Part shown: positions 43,965 through 55,329 of the stretch, piece after piece
Layout of the letters: each line of letters starts with the position of its first letter
How positions within the stretch are numbered: position 1 is the stretch's first letter
Assembly (NCBI RefSeq): GCF_000276665.1
Contig: NW_004955487.1
Span: 3,338,656 to 3,402,655 of the forward strand
Length of the DNA: 64,000 nucleotides
DNA from: Chinchilla lanigera
Lineage: Eukaryota > Chordata > Mammalia > Rodentia > Chinchillidae
Reading direction: 5' to 3'
The notes under the pieces: generated by a model
What the model was told of the DNA's origin: nothing
Seen by the model: the letters and a program-made list of their open reading frames with translations, nothing else
The model's database searches: none
Made by a program: the position numbers and the translations under genes

Positions 43965-44555
43965 TCCAACATAACAATATTGCATGTTGGAGCCCATGGA
44001 GCCTTTGGAGGTGATTGCACCATGAGGCCACTCTGTTAATCCATAGATGAATTCATGACTGAATAGGCAACCAGGAGGTGGGATGCATTGGAGGAAGTAG
44101 GTCACTGAGCTGTGCTTTTGAAGGGTGATCTCCCTGCCCGCTTCCTCTCTCTTTTTCTCAATCTAGTTTTTTCCCTTCTTCCTGGCTACTACAAGGTAAG
44201 ACCTGCTTCTTTTTTTTTTTTTTTTTTTTTTTTTTTGTCTTTTTGAAAAAGTGTCTCGCTCTGCAGTTCAGGCTGGCCTTGAACTCACTTTGTAGCCCAG
44301 GCTGGTCTCAAACTCACAGCAATCCTTCTTTCTCAGCCTCCTGAGTGCTGGGATTACAAGCATGCATCACCACATCTGGCCACAAAACCTGCTCTTAACT
44401 CTGCTACACCCTCTGCCAAGATATTTTGCCTCACCACAGACCTCCAAGCAATGCAGCCAGCTCACCTCTGAAACCATGATCCAAAATAAACTTTTTCTCC
44501 ATTAATTTATTATTCTGAAGAATGCTGTCACAGTGACTAAAATGAAACTAACACA
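43965..44555 (+). mobile_element. MaLR LTR, sense, split by a B1
   Basis: Sense MaLR: GGAGCCTTTGGAGGTGATTG, GCAACCAGGAGGTGGGATG and TCCCTGCCCGCTTCCTCTC, then after the B1: AAGATATTTTGCCTCACCAC, GATCCAAAATAAACTTTTTC (poly(A) signal) and TGTCACAGTGACTAAAATG. Order continues on both sides of the B1 (44208-44383), so the B1 inserted into an existing LTR. Confidence 0.7.
44208..44383 (-). repeat. B1 SINE, antisense, nested in the LTR
   Basis: Poly(T) run (44211-44236), then antisense B1: TGTCTCGCTCTGCAGTTCAG, two CAGGCTGG blocks, CTGAGTGCTGGGATTACAAG, ATCACCACATCTGGCC. Target duplication: AAGACCTGCT (44198-44207) and AAAACCTGCT (44384-44393), 9 of 10. Confidence 0.85.
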
Positions 44556-45049
44556 GAGGCCTTGCATGTTAAAGTCCCCTAAACAATTTTTCTTCTTTTT
44601 TATTTTAAAGACAATAAAAAATAATAAAAAAAATTAGAAACCATACAGAATTTCACTAAACAAGACTACAGGAATTCAACACTGGTTGTTATATTGCATA
44701 TTGTTGTCTTCAAATGAGTTGTTCACATTACCAGATATAAGCATGCAAAATTGGTCAAAAAATTTTAAAAAAGAAAAAAATTAAGTATTAACTTTTCCTT
44801 TCAGTAGACCAGTAGAAATCAGCAGTACAATTCTCCCAGCTTTCCTCAGTATATACATATATATTTTTCCTTTCCTTCTTTCTTTCTTCTCTCCTTTCCC
44901 TCATCCCAGTTTTTCCTTCCCTTTCAGTAGTTTCTTTCCCTTTTACAATAGCTCTTGTACCTTTCAGATTTTATTTACTTTTTCAGGTTCTTACACTGTG
45001 GAGACAATACAATGTCTACACATGTGGGTCTAATTTATTTTACTTATGA

Positions 45050-47440
45050 GTATGAACTCTAGTCTCCATCTACCTATAAAAGCCTCAGATTTATCTTTTT
45101 TATTGCTGAGTAATACTCCATTGTATAAAAATACATCTTTTTATCCATTCCTCAGTTGATGGGCATTTGGGTTATTTCCAATGTTTAACTATAACAAAAT
45201 GTGCTGCTATAAAGATGGGTGTGCATACAATGCTGTGATATAATGTTTTCAGTTCTTCTGGAAAAATACCCACAAGGGGAATATCTGGGTTGAATGGGAC
45301 CTCTAATACTGGTATTTTGAGGAATCTCCACACTGATTTCCATAGTGGTTGTACCAGTCTGCACTCCTAACAACAGAAGGCAAGGGTTTCTTTTACTACA
45401 CAACCCCTCCAGCAATTTCTATTGGTTGACAACTTGATGATAGCCCTTCTTTCTGGGGTGGGATGGAATCTCAGTGTTGTTTTAGTTGACATTTCTCAAA
45501 GGACCAATGACACTGAACATTTTTTCATATACTTATTTGCCATTTGTATTTCTTCATTTGAGAAGTGTGTATTCAACTCAGGTGCACATTTTGCGGTTGA
45601 GTCTTTGAATTTTGGAGACCTGATTCTTTAAAAAAACCTGTTCCCTCTTTGTCTGAGGGACACACAGCTAAAACTTTTTCACAATTTGTGGGATTTCTTT
45701 TTACCCTAGTGGTAATATCTTTTGATGTGCAAAAACTTTTCAATAACATGAGGTCCCAGTTGTTGATTCTCTGAAGTATTTCCCATGTGGTTTGGTTTGT
45801 GTTCCGGAATTCTCTGCCTACCCCAATGTCGTCAAGATTTCTACCTACTTTGTCCTGCAGTAGGTTTAGTGTTTTTGTTTTAATATTTAGATCTTTGATC
45901 CATTTTGGCTTTAGTTTAGTATCTAGTGATAGACATGGGTCTAGTTTTAGTCTTCAGCATATGGAAAGCCAGTTTTTCCAACACCATTTATTAAAGAGGC
46001 TATCTTTCTTCCAATGAACATGTTTGGCCCCTTTGTCAAAGATAAGGTGGCTGAGTGCATCGGTAGTTGTGTCTTCATCTTCTAATCTATTCCACTGATC
46101 CTCAGGTCTGTTTTTACGCCAGTACCATGCTAATATTATCACAATAGCTTTGTACTATAATTTCAAGTCAGGGATTGTGATGCCTCCTGCCTTGCCTTTG
46201 TTGCCCATGATTGCTTTTGCTATTCTAGGCCTCTTCTGGTTCCAGACGAATTTTATCAATGTTTTCTTTAGATATGTGAGGTGTACTAATGGTATTTTAA
46301 TCAGGATTGAATTGAATCTGTATTACAATTTTAAGAGTATGGCCATTCTCATAATGTTGCTTCTTTCTATTCATAAACAAGGAATATCCTTTAATTTACT
46401 GATATCTTCTTCAATTGCTTTTTTCAGAGTACAGAAATTTTCACTGTGTAGATCTTTTACTTCCTTCATTAGATTGATTCCTAAGTATCTCATTTTTTGT
46501 ATGCTATTGTGAAAGGTGTGTTTTTCCTAATTTCTCTCTCAGTGTGTTTGCGGTTGGTGTATAAGAATGGTATTGATTTTTGAGTGTTGATTTTGTACCC
46601 AGCTATGCTACTGAATTTGGTTACTTAATCTACAAGTGTTTCAGTGGAGTTTTTTGAGGTCTTCTATGTAGAGTATCATGTGATCTGCTAATAATGATAA
46701 TTTCACTTCTTTCTTTCCAAGCTTCATTTCTTTTATTTCTCTCTCTTGTCTAATTGTTCTGGCTAATGTTGCCAGAATTATATTCAATAGGAGTGGTAAC
46801 AGTGGACATTCTTGTCTCATTCTTGATTTTAAAGGAAAAACTTTCAGTTTTTATCCATTTACTGTGATATTTCCTGTTGGTTTGTCATAGATGGCTTTCA
46901 TCAGATTGAGATAAAGACTATCTATTCCAATTATTTATAGAGTTTTTATTATGAAAGAGTGTTGGACTTTGTGAAAAGCTTTTTCTGCATCAATTGAGAA
47001 GATCATATGATTTTTGTCTCTGGCTCTCTTGATATGGTGTATTACATTAATTGATTTCTGTATATTGAACCATGTCTTAAATATTTTGGTGATCCTGTAT
47101 TTCATGCATAGATATATATGATTGTTATCTCTTATTCTTGAAGTTTTCCCCTAACAAGTATGTAGTGACCTTCTTATCTCTTTTGATCATTCTTGTTTAA
47201 AGTTCACATTGTCTGTAAACAGAATAGCTACCCCTACCTTTTTCTGGTTTCCTTTTGCATGGGGTATTGTTTTCCATCTTTTCATTTTCAGTGTATGAAT
47301 TTCTTTTTGAGTTAAATGTGTTTTTTATACAGCATATTGTTGGATTTTGTTTCATGATCCACTCTGCTAGTCTGCTTCTTTTGATTGGTAAATTGAGGCC
47401 ATTTAAATTAATGGTCATAAATGATATGTATTGGCTTATC
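45050..47440 (-). pseudogene. LINE-1 ORF2 pseudogene with deleted EN-RT core
   Basis: Starts near 47440 (minus) with the canonical ORF2 beginning: MTINLNGLNLPIKRSRLAEW, then ICCIKNTF, continuing to an IKRDKKVTTY stretch near endonuclease residue 105. At about 47150 it jumps to the reverse transcriptase words [19 protein letters not shown] and SIDAEKAF, then continues through the palm and C-terminal region. About 450 codons are missing, including the distal endonuclease and the start of the RT domain. In-frame stops and frameshifts remain throughout. In the normal element this protein nicks DNA and reverse-transcribes the RNA; this copy cannot. Confidence 0.75.
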
Positions 47441-47488
47441 TTTGTGATGTGATATTCCTGTTGTTAGTTTTCTACTTTTCCCCTCTGT

Positions 47489-48480
47489 TTAATTGCTTGC
47501 TCTGCTTTGTGGTAACTTTCTATTGTTGTTCTTGTGGTCATTTTCATCTCTTTCTAGAATATCTTTCAGTGCTCCTTGCAGGGATGGTTTGGTGCTCATG
47601 AATCTCTTGAGTTGTTCTTTGGCATGGAAGTGTCTTATCTCTCCACTAATTTTGAAAGATAGTTTTGCAGGGCACATCAATCTGGGTTGGATGTTGTTTT
47701 CTCTCAAAACTGGAAATATTTCACTCTGAGCTCTTCTTGACTTGATGGTTTGTGTTGAGAAATATGCTGTGATTCTGATGGGCTTTCCTTTATAAGTAAT
47801 GTTTCTTTTCTCTAGCAGCTTTTAATATTCTGTTCTTTTGCCTAATTTCTGGGATCTTGCTTATTATGCGTCTAGGAGTAGATATATTTTGATTATGCCT
47901 AATTGGAGTTCTAAATGACTCACTTAACTGTATGCAAGATCCTTTTCCCATGTTTGGGAAATTTTCTGCTATTACCTCTGCAAATAATCTTTTAATGTCA
48001 TTTGTATTAATCCCTTCTCTTTCATTGACACCTATCAGTTTTATATTGTTTTTCTTTGCACCATCTTACAGCTGTTGAATTATTATTTCTTGGTTCCTTG
48101 TTGTTTTTAAGAGATCTTTCCTTTAACAATCACTGACTGCAATACTGTCTTCAAGGTCTGAAAGTCTATCTTCAGTTTTGTTCAAGCAGATTGGCCAGCT
48201 TTCACTTGAATTTTTAATTTCCTGGATATCTATTTGAATCTATTTCATGCATTCTTATTCTTTCCTATGTTGTGTTCCTATGTTGTTCATTCAGGAGCAT
48301 CATTTTTCTGTGCTCCTCTATTTTTATATCTATATCTTCTTTAGATGTGCTGAGCAATTCTTTCATTATTGTTGTCATTTCCTTTTTTACCTGAGATATT
48401 ATTTATGATCTGATTTCTTCTATAGCCTGATGGAGTTGTTTTTCTACTTCAGTTGCTATCATTGCACAAATTTAAGGTGT
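47489..48480 (-). pseudogene. LINE-1 ORF1 pseudogene
   Basis: The C-terminal domain is clear on the minus strand at 47489-47707: IQPRLMCPAKLSFKISGEIR, then a KEQLKRFMSTKPSLQGALKD stretch, as in the RNA-binding ORF1 protein. Upstream the frame is broken, but order is kept to about 48480, near EKQLHQAIEEIRS (48.4 kb). In an active element ORF1p coats LINE-1 RNA as a trimer. This copy is inactive. Confidence 0.7.
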
Positions 48481-48592
48481 ATGACTTCCATGTTCTTCTC
48501 TGTCAATGTCTCCTGGACTTGTTTTGGATGACTGGAGGTCTGAGATTGCAATTTACTCCTTCATTTTGTCATCTTCAAAGCTTCTGAAATTC

Positions 48593-49005
48593 ACCAGGGC
48601 TCAATGTCACTCTTGCAATGATGGGGTGATGAGGTGCAGCTCAGCAAGATTCCCAAGGTTCACCGGGGCTCAGCATTACTCTGGGTTTCCCAAATCTGTC
48701 CAGGGCTCAGCTTTGCTCCTACAACAGTTGGGGTGTGGGGGGCTCACAGCATTTCCCAATGCTGTCTAGGGCTCAACTTTGTTCCCACAAATCTGGCGGG
48801 GTATTTCTCACCAATGCTCCCACTGCTATCCAGGTTCAGTATTGCTCCTGCAATGTTGGGAGTTGCAGCACAGCTCACCAAGGCTCCCAAAACTCCAGGT
48901 CTCAGGGTCACTTCCACAGTGGTGGGGATGTGGGGTGGGGCAGGACTCAGGAGTTTCCAGAAGCTGTCCAGGGCTCAGTATAACTCCCACAATGGTTAAA
49001 GGGGA
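48593..49005 (-). repeat. Tandem ~65-bp monomers at the LINE-1 5' end
   Basis: On the + strand, units start with CCAGGGCTCAG-like words at 48593, 48662, 48700, 48766, 48830, 48895 and 48968, giving lengths of 69, 38, 66, 64, 65 and 73 bases plus a partial last unit. Each has a GCTCCTACAA/GCTCCTGCAA-type centre, a G-rich stretch and a TTCCCAA-type end. The array sits exactly where LINE-1 has its 5'UTR, so it may be a monomer-type promoter. Overlapping + frames are by-products. Confidence 0.7.
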
Positions 49006-49094
49006 ATGACATGACTCATGACAAGTTTTTCTTCTTAATAGCCATAAGCAGCAGCTGCTGTTAAGTATAATATTGGCTGAAGTCTAGGTTTAGA

Positions 49095-49425
49095 TTATTT
49101 TAGTCTGTTTCCTATTCTTATGACAAAATTCCCAATATTTGCAAATTAATGGAGGAGAGATTTAAATTGGCTCATGGTTTCAGAGGATTATTCCATGATC
49201 TGAGGACTCCAAGCCAAGAACATCATGGTGGAAGGACATGGGGAAGCAAAAGAAAAGCCAGAGCCAGAGGTATACTCTCCAATGATGCACATGTTCTATC
49301 CAGACCCCACTGCCCAACAGCAAGTCAGTTGTGAACTCATCCATGGGCTCAGTCACCTTCCAAAAGCCCCAGCTCTGAACACATGAGAATTGCAGGGGTG
49401 GGGGGGGCATTAAATCAAAAACATA
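49095..49425 (-). mobile_element. MaLR LTR, antisense
   Basis: TTTTAGTCTGTTTCCTATTC, TTAAATTGGCTCATGGTTTC, GAACATCATGGTGGAAGGAC, GAACTCATCCATGGGCTCAG and ACACATGAGAATTGCAGGGG follow MaLR antisense order. It lies directly beyond the LINE-1 5' end. Confidence 0.6.
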
Positions 49426-50559
49426 AGAAAAGCAGAAACCTAAATGTTAGGTTCATGCTGCTATTTTATCCTGGACACACACACACAGTGCCTTGTTGTA
49501 TCTATGGAAGGCATCATGGGAAGGGCCTGAGATTAATGACGTTCACAGCCAATGTTGTGTTCTAGGAAGAACATTGTAACTGATTTCTAATATAGCCATA
49601 CTTCACAACAAGAGTCACCAGGAAAAGCTAAACCTCTCTCTTCCTCCACTGAAACCTGGGACCATTAAGGAGGAAGGAAAACTCCAGGATGCTGCGACAC
49701 CTCCAAGTACCAAGCAGAGTGGGAAGGGGATGTGTAGGAGGGAAAGGGATAACTGTTCTCAGGCCTTGGGGCTTTCCACTGCTGTCTGCATGTCAACTAA
49801 GATTGTATTTCCTTTTTTCACAGGAGACTTCTTTGGAGGAAATGATGGTTTCATTTCTACTCAAAGTAACTCATCTTCCTTACTGATGCTTCATTTCTTG
49901 TGAGCCACTTAATACATTGTTGGTTGAAAGAGAATTAAGCTCACTACCTATACTTAGTGAAACAAAGCAATATCCCTCCCCAAGAGCTGTAACCTTACCT
50001 GTTAGACTTACAACAAAAGAATGCAAAATGAAACAAGACTAAAACCAGGTCTATCTCAAATAACAAGTGTTTCTACAGGAAATGAGAGTGAATTCCAAGC
50101 ACACATAATGTAAAATGAGACAATATCTGGAGACTGTTATGGTTTAGATCTGGAATTTCCCTCAGATTCTTCCTTGAAGTTCAGAAGAAATTAAATATAA
50201 CATGAAGAAATTCTACTGTGCAAAGCTAAAATGTTTAAACTTTCTTCTTCTATTCTACTGAGACTGTTACTTTTCTGTTGATGAACTCTGAGAAATTTCC
50301 ATTGTCTCCATTTTATTTGGCAACATTTCTTTCTACGTCATAATTGTATAATTTTTTTGTACTTACCTCTTTTTGAATCTCCTCTTACCTTCATTTCTGT
50401 ATTTCTCTGTGCCAGAGAAGATTTAGGCAGAAATATTAATTTTTAGTTTGAGTCTCAAAAGAAAAACAAAAAAACAAACTCTTAACTGAGGAGAAATAAG
50501 ATCAAGCTTTGTGGAAAGGGATAATAACTGAAATGTTATCAGTATTAATCAGTGCATTC
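49426..50559. other. Unannotated sequence
   Basis: No gene or named repeat. A short CA run lies at 49476-49486. The GC content drops after 49.9 kb. Confidence 0.3.
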
Positions 50560-50865
50560 TTCTGGTAGTTTAGCTTAGTTGCATCAACTTCATTGGCTGT
50601 GAAATTGCTTTGGGTGCTAATAAAGGATACTTCTGGGTAAGTCAAAGAAGTGTGACCTTAGAGTACGTTGTCCCTGCCCTTCCTCTCTGGCACTGTTCCC
50701 CTGCTCTGCTTTCTGACCACCACGAATTAATCAGTCTTGATCTACTGCATGTTTCTAACTATGCACTGAATCCCCTGAAACCATGAGCCAAATTAAATCT
50801 TTTCCTCTTTAAATTTTGGTTGCTGTGTATTTTTCCCAGGGAAGGCAAAGCTTATACAAACCTTT
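50560..50865 (+). mobile_element. MaLR LTR 3' part, sense
   Basis: CCTGCCCTTCCTCTCTGGCA, CTGCTTTCTGACCACCACG, CCTGAAACCATGAGCCAAAT, TAAATCTTTTCCTC, then TTGCTGTGTATTTTTCCCAG. The poly(A) signal is decayed (ATTAAA). Confidence 0.55.
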
Positions 50866-52595
50866 ATTCTCGTTATATCTCTGCACATATTTAGCAATTT
50901 ACTTATTTTTTTAACTGCTTGAGATGGTGTGTGAAAACACAAAAAATACCTCCAGTGATTCTATTCATGCTCTACTAAATCATTGCTGCACAAGGCTTCC
51001 CTGGACCAATAAGCATCACACTTATTTTGAGCAGAAAGGAAGAAAAAATAGAAAAGAGAGTTCAGTTTGTTTCCTTTAAAATATTCCTCAGAAGGACTAT
51101 TCATTGACCCATGGGCCATCTACATGCAGGCACATGACTACGACAGGGAAAAACCACACTTTTGTCAGTACGTTGTCTAACACTGAAGATAGTAAGTACT
51201 CTTAATTTATAAAGGGAAACTGAAATTCTCTAGAAAAACATCACCATCCAATATCCTTCACTCCTTGGTTTGTTTACTATCTACACCTGCTGTCTTCCAG
51301 CCATGCATGTCATGGAAATATACCTCTTTAGCTCTGTTAGTGAAACAGACATAAAATCTCACTCCCTGCAAAGTCCGGCCCCTCTAGGCTGTGTTATCTT
51401 TTGCCTTGAGTAGGATATGCCTCTTTCTGCCAAAAATCTGGGCAACTCCATATTCATGGTACAATACTGGAGAAGATACAGGATAGTCTGTCCATTTGGA
51501 ATGGAAAGAAAGGCCAACATACCAACCCCTAGGACACAGTTCTTGGCCAGAACATCTGGAAAGGACAGAAAGAACTCCACCCTGCTGGACAGGTGAGTGC
51601 CTTGATCTTCTCTTAGGATAGTTTTTATCCACTACCCTTTATGTCTCCATAGCTCTTGGAGCATTGCTCATTTCAATTCCACCCTGATCACACCAGGGTG
51701 GCCACAACTATGACATGGATATCCTTCCTGAAATATTTCATTCACAGTGCACTCTTGTGGTACAATCCATAATAGGGACCATTAAGGATTTTCTTAGTTG
51801 ATGAAAAATCAGACTGTTGATGAACTGTTTGGAGCTGTCTTTGGCAATATACTTTTTCTAACACAGTAGAATGTGTGTCTTGCTTCCTGTTAATTCCATG
51901 TGTGATAACTACAGCCAGAGTTGCCATTTATTAAGTCATTTTATTGCTTTTATGTCACCAGGAGTTCCCTGTTGTCTCTCTCTATTCTCTGTCTGGTTAT
52001 GGCTATTTTAGGAGACAATTCAAGACACTAGTTTGCAGAGAAACAGCAGCAGCCTTAATCAATCCCACAGTGATGGAACCTTTCTTCTCTTTTGCAAGGG
52101 CTCTGATTGGAGTACTTGGGAAAGGCCTTACACATGGAGAGTATCTTCAGCTCAAATTGCTTCTTTTCAGCTACAGCATAAGCAAGTTTCAGTCTGAGAC
52201 ATGGAAACTGGTGTTTTTAACCATGCAATCTGGATTCTACAGCCCATGTCAGGAAATAGTTTAACCAGCTCTGACATCTGTTTTGGGCTTGAGAAATAAG
52301 AAATGTAAGAAATGTGTGCATTTAGGAAGGAGTGGAGAAAGTTATTCCAAAGTGGGCTATATTCTTTTCCATAATTGGATTATACAGCCATCACAAGATA
52401 TGTACCTATTACAAATTATGTCTCTATTTCCTCTATTTATAATTTGAAACTTGTATGCAACTGCGTTTAGAAAACAAAAAAATAGAAAATCAGTTTCAGT
52501 TAATTCAAACTGCAGGCTATGGGTCATAAATGTCTCCTCATAAATGCTCTTCCCTCTTCTTCACTTGAAGTCTAAAAGTGCTAGGCAAAGATCAT
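50866..52595. other. Unannotated sequence
   Basis: No repeat or gene recognised. Frames at 51359-51632 (minus) and 51944-52264 (plus, 106 codons) show no domain. Confidence 0.25.
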
Positions 52596-52609
52596 TCTTC
52601 CCTGGAAAT

Positions 52610-52724
52610 TTTATTTTTGGTTTTTCTTTGTTGTTATTTTTGTTTATTTTTCAGTACCCGAATCAACAGACGAACTTGCACTTGCCAGGCAGGCGTTGTG
52701 CCACTGAGCTAAATCCCCAGCCCC
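52610..52724 (-). repeat. Young ID SINE, antisense, with perfect target duplication
   Basis: T-rich tail (52610-52650) then inverted ID: CTTGCCAGGCAGGCG, TGAGCTAAATCCCCAGCCCC. The perfect 14-base duplication TCTTCCCTGGAAAT lies at 52596-52609 and 52725-52738. The T-arm region differs from the other three young copies (AGTACCCGAATCAACAGACG). Confidence 0.85.
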
Positions 52725-52738
52725 TCTTCCCTGGAAAT

Positions 52739-53217
52739 GTTTTACTGAAGGTGACACACAGCCTCCAACATAGTTATGTATTCTGCATTTCTCCAGCCAT
52801 TTTTCCTCATTCTCCTCTTGGTTGAAATTGGTTGCTATGCCGAAAGAAAAATTGCCCTAAATTTTCCAAAATGTTTTCATCTACTGGAAATGATCTCTGT
52901 AATAGTTGACTTCTCACACCCCACCTCCTCCCTTCTGCCATTAAAAAGCTTTTACCCTAATTATTTTCCCTATTCTATTTTGCAATCAATGAAAGTGTAC
53001 TGAAAACAGCATGGCCATGTTCATTTATGTGGGAAGAATGGAGGTCCACAGACCAGGTCTAGGAAAATATCTCTGCAGAGTCATCTGAGATCAGGCTCCT
53101 TCAGTCTTCCTGTTCTTCCTCATTCCCAGCCTGGCTTTTCTCCACAAGACTGCATCTCACGGTGCCATATTCTTATGCCAATGGAAAGACAAGGGGAAAG
53201 CACTAAAAAAGGAAAGG
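52739..53217. other. Unannotated sequence
   Basis: Nothing recognised. Confidence 0.3.
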
Positions 53218-53396
53218 GAAGTCAAGCACAATGACACATGCTTGTAATTATAGTGTGGTTGGTTGAGTGACAAGCATTCCAAGTTTAAGCCCGGACTGGG
53301 AAGATATGAGACTTATTTGACCCATCTCAAAATAAACAATTAAAAGAGATCTGAGGGTGTAGATTAGAGTGAAGGCTCTGATTTCAACTTCAGTGT
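53218..53396 (+). repeat. B1-dID dimeric SINE, sense, decayed
   Basis: B1 part: AATGACACATGCTTGTAATT and CCCGGACTGGGAAGATATG. ID part: GATCTGAGGGTGTAGATTAG, GTGAAGGCTCTGATTTC, followed directly by a purine-rich tail. It is the most diverged of the five B1-dID copies. Confidence 0.55.
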
Positions 53397-53675
53397 GATG
53401 AAGAAAAAGAAAAGAGGAGAAGGAAGAGGGAGGAGGAGGAGAAGTTGAAGGAACAAGGGGGAGGAGGAAGAGGAAAAGGAGGAGGAGAAGGAGCATGGGG
53501 AGCAGGATGAGGGGGAGATAAGAAGGAAGAAGAGGAGGAGAGAGAAAGAGGAAGCTGGAGAAGAAGAGAAAGAAGAAAACAGAGGAGGAAGAATCAGGAA
53601 AAGGGGAGAGGGAGAAGAAAAAGGAAGAGAAAGGGAGTGGAGGGAGGGAAGGGAACAGACGGGAGGGGAAGTGAG
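53397..53675. repeat. Purine-rich GGA/GAA tract
   Basis: Nearly 280 bases almost purely of A and G on the + strand (GAGGAGGAGGAGAAG-type words), starting in the A-rich tail of a B1-dID. Such mirror-rich polypurine tracts can form triplex DNA. The Ser/Pro/Leu-rich minus-strand frame of 136 codons is only its translation. Confidence 0.8.
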
Positions 53676-54239
53676 CTCACGGAACACGCCCACTACACCT
53701 GACTTTCTGAAGGTCATCCTACAGCCACACTTAGGAACTGTTTGTAGGCATTGGATGAAAATACAATAACACAAGTATTCCTGTTTGCAGTGAGCTTAGC
53801 ATCGAAGAATTTAGAAAACACACTATTTCAAAATTGGGTTTTTTTTCTAAGACTCAATTATGAAACTGTACCACCATGCAGAAATATTGGAAGAATAACA
53901 AGGCAAAAACTCACATACACGGCACCCGACTTCTGCAATTAACATGAGCTGCATTTGCTTTTGACCCAGGATCCAGTCCTCAGTGAGTCATTCACTGGTC
54001 TTATTTTTTGGAGCAGTCGCACATTACACAAATAAATTTGTGCAAATCACCTCCAGCCACTAGAGAATCTACATTAACTAACATTAAATATACTCACTAC
54101 TTGTTTTAGATACAATTTATAGAAAGTGAATGTACAAAATTTCAATGTGCCTCTAATAAACGTTATGAGGTGTGCACAGATTCAGACCTCAAGACATGGG
54201 ACATTACTGTCACCTGGGAAATAACTGGCATCCACACCT
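53676..54239. other. Unannotated sequence
   Basis: Nothing recognised. Confidence 0.3.
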
Positions 54240-54850
54240 CAATTCCTCAGTCCTCTGGCATTTTCCATAAAGACTTATTTTTCCTGTCTCTGAACTTTAT
54301 ATGTGTGAAGTGAGACAATACAATGGTATATATTCTTTTTTGACTTTTTTTGCATTTTGGGTGTAGCTTATACTGTTTTGGGTGTCTGTCCTCACTTTTT
54401 ATTTCTGGGAAGTCACTAGCGTAAGCATGCCCTGCTGTATACCCATCCATCTTCTTGTTGATCAACACCTGGGCCATTTCAAGGACCTACCTATCACAGA
54501 TAAAACTGCTTTGAGGGCTAATGTACACACCTTTTTGTGAGTATATGCCTCATTTTTTCCTCTTTTGGTTTTTTGAGAGAGTCTCATTATGTATTCCAGG
54601 CTAGACTTGGACTCACTGTGTAGCCCAGACTGGTCTCAAATTCATGGTGATCCCCCTGCCTCAGCCTCTGTAATGTTGAGATGAAAGGTGTGTGCTACCA
54701 CATTTGGCTGCTTCATTCCTTTTAAGAAAATGTCTGGGTGTGGAATTGCTGGGTTATAGTGTATGTATAGTTTTTGAAAACTGTGCCAAACTTTTCTCTA
54801 AAGACATTAATACAAATTGTACAGTCACCAACAATGTATGAGAGTTCATA
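54240..54850 (-). repeat. Ancient LINE-1 3' end, antisense, split by a B1
   Basis: Left part: GTGTGAAGTGAGACAATACA, ATCTTCTTGTTGATCAACAC, CTGCTTTGAGGGCTAATG. Right part after the B1: GTCTGGGTGTGGAATTGCTG, GGGTTATAGTGTATG, CAGTCACCAACAATGTATGA. The order is the inverse of the 9.1 and 19.3 kb copies. Confidence 0.6.
54565..54710 (-). repeat. B1 SINE, antisense, nested in old LINE-1
   Basis: TTTTTTGAGAGAGTCTCATT, GACTTGGACTCACTGTGTAG, CCCAGACTGGTCTCAAATTC, GCCTCAGCCTCTGTAATG. The flanks CTCATTTTTTCC (from 54549) and TTCATTCC (from 54711) suggest a decayed target duplication. Confidence 0.75.
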
Positions 54851-55329
54851 GAAGCAGCTCACTGAGACTTTATTTTATGTTTAATAAATAATGATAGGGA
54901 ATGCATCTTCTTAAGCAAACTGGCTACCTGTATGCCTTCTTTATAGAAAATACATAACTGTCCTTGTATATAAAATTAAATAAAGTGTTGATTCTAGTAT
55001 CAATTTGTGAGCATCATTTATATACCCTGAATATAAATCCCTCTTATTCATATATGATTACCAGGTACTTGGTATTTAAAGATATATAAGTGAATTCCAT
55101 CCCCTAAAGCAAATGAGTTTTAAGTCTAGATTGATTTAGGTTGGTTAATGATTCAGATCCCATCTCTGAGCACAGTTAGAGGAGCATCTTCTACTTTGAC
55201 AGGGAAGCTTTATTTCAGAAGCATCAACTCTCAGGCTGGGAAAGCATTCACTTTCCTCCCTCCCAGTGTACCATGGTAGCATCTACCCATGCCCTGTTCC
55301 CTGCTCTGGGGATCTTATGGGCTACAGAC
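54851..55329. other. Unannotated sequence
   Basis: Nothing recognised. Confidence 0.3.

Larger units (their letters stand above)
44590..49012 (-). mobile_element. LINE-1, antisense, near full-length structure with internal deletion
   Basis: Read on the minus strand the element runs 5' to 3' from about 49012 to 44590: a repeat-array 5' region (48.59-49.01 kb), ORF1 remnant (47.49-48.48 kb), ORF2 endonuclease start (47.15-47.44 kb), reverse-transcriptase and C-terminal region (45.05-47.15 kb) and 3'UTR (44.59-45.05 kb). It is about 4.4 kb long, against a usual 6-7 kb. Both frames have multiple stops. No target duplication was found. It is the only element here with a LINE-1 5' end. Confidence 0.8.

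Noticed and set aside
53364..53774. 136-codon Ser/Pro/Leu-rich frame on the minus strand
   Set aside because: It is a translation of the polypurine tract.
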